Shown here: piece after piece, positions 57,255-64,000 of the stretch
Numbering within the stretch: position 1 is the stretch's first letter
Layout: each line of letters opens with the position of its first letter
Assembly (NCBI GenBank): GCA_000721375.1
Contig: JOGW01000005.1
Location: forward strand, 361,622 to 425,621
DNA length: 64,000 bases
From: Streptomyces sp. NRRL B-3428
GTDB lineage: Bacteria; Actinomycetota; Actinomycetes; Streptomycetales; Streptomycetaceae
Reading direction: 5' to 3'
Made by a program: the position numbers and the translations under genes
The notes under the pieces: generated by a model
Told to the model about the DNA's origin: nothing
Databases searched by the model: none
The model's input: the letters and a program-made list of their open reading frames with translations, nothing else

Positions 57255-57887
57255 CTAGGCGTCCAATACCAGGACGACCTCCAGCGTGCGCGGTCCGTGC
57301 ACACCCTCGACCCGGTCCAGCTCGATGTCGCTGGTGGCGGACGGCCCGGAGATCCAGGTCAACGGGCGGGTGGGGTCGAGGAGTTCGATCGCCTGCGGGA
57401 TCGAGTCGACCACCTGCTCCGGTGCGCGGACGACGCACACATGGTGGTCGGGGACGAGGGTGATACGGCGGCGCCCCTGGGCCGGTCCGCCGTCCAGGAC
57501 GATCGTGCCGGTCTCGGCCACGGCGAGGGCGCAGCCGGTGACGACGCTGTCGACGGAGTCGAGAGCGTGCGGGGTGTCGTCCCTGTGGTCGGGCAGCAGT
57601 TCCGCGTCCGTGCCGGCCAGCCAGTCGGCGGGCAATCCGTCGGGCACGACCACGCGACGGCCGCCGAGCAGTCCGCCGAGCAGGGCGGGCAGTCCCGTGG
57701 TGTCGGTGCGGTGCACGAGAGCCCGGTAGTCGGCGAGGTTCTCGGCGAGCAGGTCGGCGGTTTCCACAGGGGTCCGTGAGCCGTGGACCCGCAGATAGGT
57801 GCGGTCGACCGCCGAGTCGTACGGTTCGGCGGGCTGGTCGGCGACCGCTTGGCGCACCCGCGCGAGGATCAGGTCTCTGCTGTTCAC
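57255..57887 (-). CDS. lutC: LutC-like lactate-utilisation protein (LUD domain)
   Basis: A 210-residue LUD-domain protein, the C component of the LutABC L-lactate oxidising complex. Features: NSRDLILARVRQAVADQP, TADLLAENLADYRALVHRT, VVVPDGLPADWL, LAVAETGTIVLDGGPAQGRR and LVPDHHVCVVRAPEQVVD. Start GTG 57887 overlaps the lutB stop by 4 nt (GTGA), showing coupling. It terminates at the bidirectional hairpin. The protein itself is intact even though its partner lutB is broken. Confidence 0.9.
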   Translation of the reverse strand: MNSRDLILARVRQAVADQPAEPYDSAVDRTYLRVHGSRTPVETADLLAENLADYRALVHRTDTTGLPALLGGLLGGRRVVVPDGLPADWLAGTDAELLPDHRDDTPHALDSVDSVVTGCALAVAETGTIVLDGGPAQGRRRITLVPDHHVCVVRAPEQVVDSIPQAIELLDPTRPLTWISGPSATSDIELDRVEGVHGPRTLEVVLVLDA

Positions 57888-59246
57888 TTCGAGCCCCTCT
57901 GTCCACCGTCGGTGCGCTGCCACCAGTCGCGGAACGACTCCGCGGGCACCTTCGGCAGATCCCGCGTGTCCGACCAGGCCCGGCCCGGACCGGGCAGCTT
58001 GCGCGGATGCAGACGGCGGGTGCGGGAGGCGAGGCGCTGGCCGGTGCGCAGGACGCCGGGCCGGCCGAAGGCCCAGGCCGCGGCTCGCATGGCGGCCCGC
58101 TCGGCGGCATGGCCCTTCGCGGGCTGCACCGTGATCTTCACGCCGTTGCGTACGACCTCACGGCCCTGGACCACCCGCTCGCGCAGGTGGACGAGCACCT
58201 CGGGGATGTCGATCGCGACCGGACACACCTCGTAGCAGGCGCCGCAGAGCGAGGATGCGTACGGCAGGGAAGCGTCGATCTCGCTTGCCGTACCGCGCAG
58301 TTGGGGCGTGAGGATCGCGCCGATCGGTCCGGGGTAGACGGACCCGTACGCGTGTCCGCCGGCGCGTTCGTAGACCGGGCAGACGTTGAGGCAGGCCGAG
58401 CAGCGGATGCAGCGCAGCGCTTGGCGGCCGACCTCGTCGGGAGCGGGGGAGTGTCTGGAGGAACACTTCGAGGTCGCGCCAGGTGGGCACGATCTTCTCG
58501 ATCCCGACCACCGAGATCAGCGTCTCGGGCAGCGTCAGGCACATGCGTCCATTGCCCTCCGACTCCACGACCACGAGCGTCCCGGTCTCGGCGACCATGA
58601 AGTTGGCGCCGGAGATGCCGACCTTGGCGCGTAGGAACTTCTCGCGCAGGTGAAGGCGTGCGGCTTCCGCGAGTTCGGCGGGGGTGTCTTCGAGGCCGTC
58701 GGGGGCGGGGCGTCCCCAACTGGTCATCTCGCGGCGGAAGATGTCGCGGATCTCGCCGCGGTTGCGGTGGATGGCGGGGACGAGGATGTGGGAGGGGCGG
58801 TCGTTGCCGAGCTGCACGATGAGTTCGGCGAGATCCGTCTCGTACGCGCGGATGCCGGCTGCTTCGAGGGCCTCGTTGAGGCCGGTCTCCTGGGTGGCCA
58901 TCGACTTGACCTTGACGACCTCGTTCTCGCCCGTGGCTCGGACCAGGTCGGTCACGATGCGGTTGGCGTCGTCGGCGTCGATTGCCCAGTGCACCGTGCC
59001 GCCCGCCGCGGTGACGGAGGCCTCCAACTGCAGCAGATACGTGTCGAGATGACGCAGCGTGTGGTCCTTGATCTGCTTGCCGGCCTCGCGCAGCTGCATC
59101 CAGTCGTCGAGTTCGGCCACCGCCTTCGCGCGCTTGTCGCGGATGGTGTGCGTGGCGTGCCGCAGATTGCCGCGCAGTTTCTGGTCCTGGGTGGACAAGG
59201 CAGCGGACTTCGGGAAAGCCGGCATACCGACGAATGTTCCGCTCAT
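57884..59246 (-). pseudogene. lutB: lutB, disrupted by an internal deletion with frameshift
   Basis: LutB is the iron-sulfur protein of the LutABC lactate oxidase. Frame A (59246 to about 58445) gives MSGTFVGMPAFPKSA up to VPTWRDLEVFLQTLPRS. Frame B (58444 to 57884) resumes with APDEVGRQALRCIRCSACLN and, further on, SSLCGACYEVCPVAIDIP, the two 4Fe-4S motifs. In LutB proteins a segment of roughly 35-40 residues sits between those points; it is missing, and the two halves are out of frame. The frame-A product therefore runs into unrelated sequence and ends at 58158 without either cluster. Both flanking 4-nt overlaps (with lutA and lutC) are preserved. Confidence 0.8.
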
Positions 59247-60007
59247 CGCGCGGGGTCCTCCTTCGTGCTCGCGAGGATCTCCGCGATGTGGACCGGCCGC
59301 ATGCCGGTGTGCAGGCGCGTCATCGTGCCACCGATGTTTATCAGACAGGAGTTGTCGGCGGCGCACAGCACATCGGCGCCGGTCGAGACCGCGTTGGCGA
59401 CCTTGTCCGCGCCCATGGCCGCGGAGACGGCCGCGTTCTTGACGGCGAAGGTGCCGCCGAAACCGCAGCACTCCTCGGCGCCGGGCAGCTCGACCAGTTC
59501 AAGTCCCTCGACGGCTTGCAGGAGTTGATACGGACGGCCGCCGAGCCCCAGGCTGCGCAGTCCGTGGCAGGTGGGGTGGTAGGTCACCTTCTGCGGGAAG
59601 TACGCGCCGACATCCGTCACGCCGAGGACGTCCACCAGGAACTCGGTGAGCTCGTAAGTCTTCGGTACGACGGACGCCACGGCCTCGGCGAGCGCGCTCC
59701 CGCGGCCCTCCGCCCGGGCGCGGTCACCCATCCTCGGGTAGAGCTCGCGCACCATCGCGCCGCAGGAGCCGGACGGGGTCACGATCGCGTCGTAGCCGGC
59801 GAACACCTCGGCGTAGCGCTGGGCGAGAGGCTCCGCCTGGTGGCGGTAGCCGGTGTTGTAGTGCGGCTGGCCGCAGCAGGTCTGGCCCATCGGGAAGTCG
59901 ACGTCCACGCCGAGGCGGGCGAGGAGTCGCACCACCGCACGTCCTGTGCCGGGGTAGAGCGTGTCGTTCACGCACGTCAGGAAGAGCGCCACGCGCATCG
60001 CGCTCAC
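59243..60007 (-). CDS. lutA: LutA-like protein (CCG-type cysteine-rich domain)
   Basis: A 254-residue protein with two CCG domains, the A component of LutABC, resembling glycolate-oxidase GlcF-type and heterodisulfide-reductase subunits. Motifs: ALFLTCVNDTLYPGTGRAV, QTCCGQPHYNTGY, VTPSGSCGAM, HPTCHGLR and EECCGFGGTFAVKN, which hold the cluster-binding cysteines. Start GTG 60007 overlaps the rhaB stop; ATG 59998 is the alternative. Its stop overlaps the lutB start (ATGA). It is intact but its partner lutB is broken. Confidence 0.9.
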   Translation of the reverse strand: MSAMRVALFLTCVNDTLYPGTGRAVVRLLARLGVDVDFPMGQTCCGQPHYNTGYRHQAEPLAQRYAEVFAGYDAIVTPSGSCGAMVRELYPRMGDRARAEGRGSALAEAVASVVPKTYELTEFLVDVLGVTDVGAYFPQKVTYHPTCHGLRSLGLGGRPYQLLQAVEGLELVELPGAEECCGFGGTFAVKNAAVSAAMGADKVANAVSTGADVLCAADNSCLINIGGTMTRLHTGMRPVHIAEILASTKEDPAR

Positions 60008-61470
60008 ACCGTCCCGAGCCGGTCGGCGGCGCGGTCCCAGACGGCCCGGTCACCGGACGGCTCGTACCGCGTCAACTGCTGCGTGGCACGCAGGAGTCGG
60101 CGCATGTCGTCGCGGTCGCCGACCAGGCCCCGCGTACGCGCCTGGACCAAGGTGTTGCCGAGGGCGGCGGCCTCGGCGGGGCCCGCCACCACCGGTAGCC
60201 CGAGCGCATCGGCTGTCAGTTGGCACAGCAGCGCGTTGCGGGCGGCGCCGCCGACGACGTACACCACGTCCACGGACCGGCCGGACAGGCGCTGCGCGTC
60301 CTCGACCGTGCGGCGGTGGGCTAGGGCGAGGGAGTCGAGGATGCAACGGGTGATAGCGGCGGGGGAGTCGGGCACAGGCTGGCCCGTGGCCCGGCAGACC
60401 TCGGCGATACGGTGCGGCATGCGGCCCGGCGCGATGAACGCGGGATCACCGGCGTCCACGACCGAGCGCCGCGCGGGCAGCGCGGCGGCTTTGTGCAGCA
60501 GCGATACGAGATCGGGGTCGTCCCACTCGCGCATGCACTCCTGGAGCAGCCACAGGCCCATGACATTGCGCAGGTAGCGCACGGTGCGGTCGAGGCCCAG
60601 TTCATTGGTGAAGTTGGCGCGACGGCTGTCCTCGGTGAGCACCGGAGCGTCGAGTTCGAGGCCGACCAGGGACCACGTGCCCGTACAGATATAGGCGAAG
60701 TTCTCGCCGGCGCCCGCCGGTACGCCGGCCACCGCGGACGCCGTGTCGTGCGAGCCGACCGCCGTGACGGGGATGTCTCCGTCCAGACCGGTCTCGTCGA
60801 GCACGGAGGGAAGCAGTAGCCCCGCGTGATCGCCGGGGTGGCGCAGGGGCGGGAAGAGACCGAGATCGATGCCGAGCGCGTCCGCCACCTCAAGGGACCA
60901 GCTGCCGGTACGGGGATCGATGAGCTGGGTGGTGGAGGCGTTGGTGAGCTCCGTGCCCTGCTCGCCGGTCAGCCAGTACGAGATCAGGTCCGGTATCAGC
61001 AGGAGTTGGTGTGCCGCGTCCAGTGCGGGCGTGCCGCGCGCGGCCATCAGTTGGTAGACCGTGTTGAACGGCAGCGTCTGCAGGCCGGTCGCCCCGTAGA
61101 GCCTGTTCGGGGCGATCTTCGTGGCGGCGAGGTCCGCCATTCCCGCGGTGCGCTCGTCGCGATAGTGGACGGGGTTGCCGATGAGTGCCCCGTCGCCGTC
61201 GAGCAGTCCGTAGTCCACGGCCCAGGAATCGATACCGACACTCGCCGGACGGCCCGCGCGTTCTCCCACGGCGCGCAGACCGTCGAGCACTCCCCGGTAC
61301 AGGCCGAGGATGTCCCAGTGCAGGGTGGCGCCGGTACGTACCGGACGGTTGGGGAAGCGGTGCACCTCGTCGAGTGCCAGCTCCCCTGGGCCGACCCGGC
61401 CGGCCATGACGCGTCCGCTGGAGGCGCCCAGGTCGACGGCGGCGAAGGTGGCGGGTGGTGGCAGGGGCAC
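60004..61470 (-). CDS. rhaB: L-rhamnulokinase
   Basis: A 488-residue FGGY-family kinase that phosphorylates L-rhamnulose. N-terminal AAVDLGASSGRVMAGRVGPG (ATP/sugar site) and VGIDSWAVDYGLLDGDG, GSHDTASAVAGVPAGAGENF and C-terminal VVGGAARNALLCQLTADALG are the family signatures. Start GTG 61470 follows GAGG. It lies between the bifunctional aldolase/dehydrogenase gene and lutA in one leftward operon, in the order expected for rhamnose use. Confidence 0.93.
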   Translation of the reverse strand: MPLPPPATFAAVDLGASSGRVMAGRVGPGELALDEVHRFPNRPVRTGATLHWDILGLYRGVLDGLRAVGERAGRPASVGIDSWAVDYGLLDGDGALIGNPVHYRDERTAGMADLAATKIAPNRLYGATGLQTLPFNTVYQLMAARGTPALDAAHQLLLIPDLISYWLTGEQGTELTNASTTQLIDPRTGSWSLEVADALGIDLGLFPPLRHPGDHAGLLLPSVLDETGLDGDIPVTAVGSHDTASAVAGVPAGAGENFAYICTGTWSLVGLELDAPVLTEDSRRANFTNELGLDRTVRYLRNVMGLWLLQECMREWDDPDLVSLLHKAAALPARRSVVDAGDPAFIAPGRMPHRIAEVCRATGQPVPDSPAAITRCILDSLALAHRRTVEDAQRLSGRSVDVVYVVGGAARNALLCQLTADALGLPVVAGPAEAAALGNTLVQARTRGLVGDRDDMRRLLRATQQLTRYEPSGDRAVWDRAADRLGTV

Positions 61471-61498
61471 GGGGTCCTCGGTCGGGTGTGAGTAGGAA

Positions 61499-61536
61499 GG
61501 CGCTGGGCGGGGGTGCGGTGTGCGCCGCCCAGCGCC
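61499..61536 (-). terminator. Intercistronic hairpin between rhaEW and rhaB
   Basis: Perfect 12-bp stem (61499-61510 with 61525-61536, 14-nt loop) in the 84-bp gap between the aldolase/dehydrogenase gene and rhaB. It may attenuate transcription or stabilise the upstream mRNA; downstream genes probably still share the operon. Confidence 0.6.
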
Positions 61537-61554
61537 GGTCTGACGGTGTGCCGG

Positions 61555-63600
61555 TCAGCGCAGGAAGGCGGCCGCGACCCCCGCGTCCACGGGAATGTGC
61601 AGACCGGTGGTGTGGCTCAAGTCCCCGCCGGTCAGCGCGAACACCGCGTTCGCCACATGCTCGGGCAGCACCTCGCGCTTGAGCAGGGTCCGCTGCGCGT
61701 AGAACTCGCCGAGCTTCTCCTCCTCGACCCCGTACACCGCGGCACGCTTGGCACCCCAGCCGCCGGCGAAGATGCCCGAACCGCGTACCACGCCGTCGGG
61801 GTTCACGCCGTTGACGCGGATCCCGTGCTCTCCCAACTCGGCTGCAAGCAGGCGTACTTGGTGGGCCTGGTCGGCCTTGGTGGCGGAGTAGGCGATGTTG
61901 TTGGGACCGGCGAAGACCGCATTCTTGGACGCGATGTAGACGATGTCGCCGCCCAGGCCCTGAGCCTGCATGACGCGTGCGGCCTCCCGGGAGACCAGGA
62001 AGGAGCCGCGGGCCATGATGTCGTGCTGCAGATCCCAGTCGCGGGCCGTCGTCTCCAGGAGCGGCTTGGAGACCGAGATGCCCGCGTTGTTGACGACGAG
62101 GTCCACTCCGCCGAAGGCGAGCGCCGCCTCGGCGAAGGCCGCCTCGATCTGCTGCTCCGAGGTCACGTCCACGGTCACGGCGATCGCCTTGTCCGGGCCG
62201 CCCAGTTCCTCGGTCACGGCGGCCGCGTTCTCGGAGTTGAGGTCGGCCACCACGACGCAGGCGCCCTCGGCGACCAGGCGGTGCGCGATCGCCTTGCCGA
62301 TGCCCGAACCGGCACCCGTCACCAGGGCGATACGGGTGGCCAGCGGCTTGGGCGCCGGCATCCGGCGCAGCTTGGCCTCCTCCAGCTCCCAGTACTCGAT
62401 ACGGAACTTCTCCGACTCCTCGATGGGGGAGTAGGAGGACACCGCCTCGGCGCCCCGCATCACGTTGATCGCGTTGACGTAAAACTCGCCCGCCACCCGA
62501 GCGGTCTGCTTGTCCTTGCCGAAGCTGAACATGCCGACCCCGGGCACCAGCACGACGGCCGGGTCCGCGCCGCGCATCGCGGGCGAGTTCTCGTCGGCGT
62601 ACTGCTCGTAGTAGGCGCGGTAGTCCTCGCGGTACGCGGCGTGCAGCTCCTTGAGCCGGGAGATCGCGTCCTCGAGCCCGGCCGTCGGCGGCAGGTCGAG
62701 GACCAGCGGACGTACCTTCGTACGCAGGAAGTGGTCCGGGCAGGACGTGCCGAGGGACGCGAGGCGGGGGTGCTCGGCGCGGGAGAGGAAGTCGAGGACG
62801 GCCTCGGAGTCGGTGAAGTGGCCGATCTGCGCGCGGTCCTGGGAGGCGATCGCGCGGATGTGGGGGGCGAGTGCGGCGGCCCGTGCACGGCGCTCGTTCT
62901 CGGGCAGCGGCTCGTATCCGTCGAGCACCGGACCGAAAGGCTCCGCCTTGCCGCGCTCGGCGAGGAAGGCCTCGGCGGTCCGGATGATGTGCAGCGAGTT
63001 GCGCTCGCACTCCTCGGACGTGTCGCCCCAGGCGGTGATGCCGTGGCCGCCGAGTATGCAGCCGATCGCCTGCGGGTTGGCCTTCTTGACCTCGGCGATG
63101 TCCAGGCCGAGCTGGAACCCGGGCCGTCGCCACGGCACCCACACCACCGAGTCGCCGAAGCACTCGGAGGTCAGCTTCTCGCCGTCCGTGGCACAGGCGA
63201 GCGCGATACCCGAGTCGGGGTGCAGATGGTCGACGTGCGCGGCCTCGACGAGTCCGTGCATCGCGGTGTCGATCGACGGGGCGGCGCCGCCTTTGCCGTG
63301 CAGGCAGTAGTCGAACGCGGCGACCATCTCGTCCTCGCGCTCGACGCCTGGGTAGACCGCGGTGAGCGCCCGCATCCGGTCGAGCCGCAGCACCGCAAGG
63401 CCTTCGGCCCTGAGCGTGCCGAGGTCGCCTCCCGAGCCCTTGACCCACATCAGCTCGACCTCGTCGCCCGTGACCGGATCGGCGACGCTGCCCTTGGCGG
63501 AGGCGTTGCCCCCGGCGTAGTTGGTGTTGCGCGCATCGGCGCCGAGGCGGTGCGAGCGCGCGAGCAGCGCCTGCGCCGCAGGGTGCGGGGGGTGAGACAT
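61555..63600 (-). CDS. Bifunctional rhamnulose-1-phosphate aldolase / lactaldehyde dehydrogenase
   Basis: A 681-residue fusion. Residues about 1-415 are a class II aldolase-like domain (ARNTNYAGGNASAKG, MHGLVEAAHVDHLHPDSGIA with metal-binding histidines, GCILGGHGITAWG). Residues about 420-681 are an SDR (LVTGAGSGIGKAIAHRL, NNAGISVSK, IASKNAVFAGPNNIAYSATK). Such proteins split rhamnulose 1-phosphate into dihydroxyacetone phosphate and lactaldehyde and oxidise the latter to lactate. Start ATG 63600 has GAGGAA upstream. It links rhaI and rhaB in the operon and feeds lactate to LutABC. Confidence 0.93.
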   Translation of the reverse strand: MSHPPHPAAQALLARSHRLGADARNTNYAGGNASAKGSVADPVTGDEVELMWVKGSGGDLGTLRAEGLAVLRLDRMRALTAVYPGVEREDEMVAAFDYCLHGKGGAAPSIDTAMHGLVEAAHVDHLHPDSGIALACATDGEKLTSECFGDSVVWVPWRRPGFQLGLDIAEVKKANPQAIGCILGGHGITAWGDTSEECERNSLHIIRTAEAFLAERGKAEPFGPVLDGYEPLPENERRARAAALAPHIRAIASQDRAQIGHFTDSEAVLDFLSRAEHPRLASLGTSCPDHFLRTKVRPLVLDLPPTAGLEDAISRLKELHAAYREDYRAYYEQYADENSPAMRGADPAVVLVPGVGMFSFGKDKQTARVAGEFYVNAINVMRGAEAVSSYSPIEESEKFRIEYWELEEAKLRRMPAPKPLATRIALVTGAGSGIGKAIAHRLVAEGACVVVADLNSENAAAVTEELGGPDKAIAVTVDVTSEQQIEAAFAEAALAFGGVDLVVNNAGISVSKPLLETTARDWDLQHDIMARGSFLVSREAARVMQAQGLGGDIVYIASKNAVFAGPNNIAYSATKADQAHQVRLLAAELGEHGIRVNGVNPDGVVRGSGIFAGGWGAKRAAVYGVEEEKLGEFYAQRTLLKREVLPEHVANAVFALTGGDLSHTTGLHIPVDAGVAAAFLR

Positions 63601-63672
63601 GTCGATTCCTCGGAGGTTCGGCGGGCTGCCGGCGAGTTCGCGACGACAGCGGTGATACGGGGATGGGGGAGC

Positions 63673-64000
63673 TCAGGCGCCCCAGCCGGCCTGCTCGCCG
63701 CCGACGCGCTCGGCGACGATCCGCTCCGCCCAGCCGGAGCGGGCGTAGGCGGCCATCGGGTCCGCGTCGAGGCCCAGCTCGTCGCGTACCTCGGCGAGCA
63801 GGGGGCGGACGTCGGTGTTGTAGGCGTCCATCAGGACCGCGTTGGCGGCGAGGACGTCACCTTCGCGTTGGGCTGTGGCGAGGGTGTCGGCGTCGACGAG
63901 CAGGGCTTTTGCGGTGGCTTCCTGCACGTTCATGACCGAGCGGATGATGGCGGGGATCTTGGCTTCGATGTTGTGGCACTGGTCGAGCATGAAGGCGACG
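63673..64000 (-). CDS. rhaI: Partial L-rhamnose isomerase (C-terminal part)
   Basis: The visible 108 or so residues are the C-terminus of a TIM-barrel isomerase, beginning AFMLDQCHNIEAKIPAIIRS and ending GGEQAGWGA. Actinobacterial L-rhamnose isomerases share this tail (FMLDQCHN-E-K-I-P). It would convert L-rhamnose to L-rhamnulose, the first step of the pathway. The gene starts beyond the window. It is the first visible member of the leftward rha-lut operon, 72 bp before the aldolase/dehydrogenase gene. Confidence 0.85.
   Translation of the reverse strand, partial: VAFMLDQCHNIEAKIPAIIRSVMNVQEATAKALLVDADTLATAQREGDVLAANAVLMDAYNTDVRPLLAEVRDELGLDADPMAAYARSGWAERIVAERVGGEQAGWGA

Noticed and set aside
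60890..63448. 852-codon frame in the rhaB/aldolase region
   Set aside because: Arg/Gly-rich product out of frame with the clear aldolase/dehydrogenase and rhaB genes.

Overview
The window is high-GC DNA (GC-rich at third codon positions, frequent GTG starts, SD motifs of the GGAGG type, many probable leaderless genes, Tat-type leaders). Its gene content (PL8 lyase, CYP102-type P450, LuxR-type LAL regulator, LCP protein, PucR and IclR regulators) points to Streptomyces or a close relative. I see no rRNA, tRNA, CRISPR array or intact transposase. It reads as accessory or chromosomal-arm DNA: exported polymer-degrading enzymes, sugar catabolism, small regulators and a few gene remnants, ending in a core thyA-folA pair and a rhamnose/lactate operon.

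Layout. 1-4.6 kb: partial pterin-dehydratase-like gene, CPA1 Na+/H+ antiporter coupled to an orphan CoA-transferase-like subunit, divergent flavin-dependent monooxygenase, PPOX-family protein. 4.7-13.3 kb: Tat-exported polysaccharide lyase 8, NUDIX hydrolase, lipoprotein, DinB-like protein, small membrane-anchored secreted protein, a divergent pair of aminoglycoside-phosphotransferase-like kinases, LCP-family protein. 13.4-18.3 kb: two coupled secreted multidomain proteins (PQQ-type sugar dehydrogenase-PKD-CBM6, and ThuA-CBM6-GH99-like). 18.3-25 kb: PucR regulator divergent from an M28 peptidase-MFS-lipase run, macro-domain protein, second DinB protein. 24.7-28.1 kb: TetR regulator divergent from SDR and stand-alone CYP102-type P450 across a perfect 20-bp palindrome; SnoaL-like protein. 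28.2-34.1 kb: FomD-like protein, nitrilase-family amidase, an SDR remnant, exported EEP phosphatase/nuclease, an acyl-CoA-dehydrogenase-like protein preceded by five 12-bp repeats, and a propeller lipoprotein-ankyrin pair. 34.2-43.4 kb: LAL regulator with upstream repeats, subtilase, membrane-tethered sigma-like protein, GH87 glucanase. 43.6-47.6 kb: peroxiredoxin, orphan HTH protein, CE7 esterase, LacI-family remnant, GNAT, LysE exporter.

47.6-53 kb is a sugar-acid catabolic cluster: KDG kinase and KDPG aldolase on one strand; enolase-superfamily dehydratase, DapA-family aldolase/dehydratase and SDR on the other; and an IclR regulator. Together they fit conversion of a sugar or sugar acid to 2-keto-3-deoxy acids and then to pyruvate plus triose. 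53.1-55.6 kb holds an MFS exporter divergent from a LysR regulator, and a small conserved protein. thyA and folA overlap by 4 nt.

57.2-64 kb (minus strand) is a rhamnose operon: rhaI (partial), a bifunctional rhamnulose-phosphate aldolase/lactaldehyde dehydrogenase, rhaB, then lutA-lutB-lutC. The design takes rhamnose to dihydroxyacetone phosphate plus lactate, with LutABC oxidising lactate to pyruvate. Here lutB carries an internal deletion with frameshift that separates its N-terminal domain from both iron-sulfur motifs.

No complete new defence or biosynthetic system is evident. The most notable signals are the broken lutB inside an otherwise intact operon, several unexplained short tandem-repeat arrays in promoter regions, a membrane-tethered sigma-like protein next to a perfect palindrome, and an orphan HTH protein. 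All assignments are from reading motifs; no database search was run.
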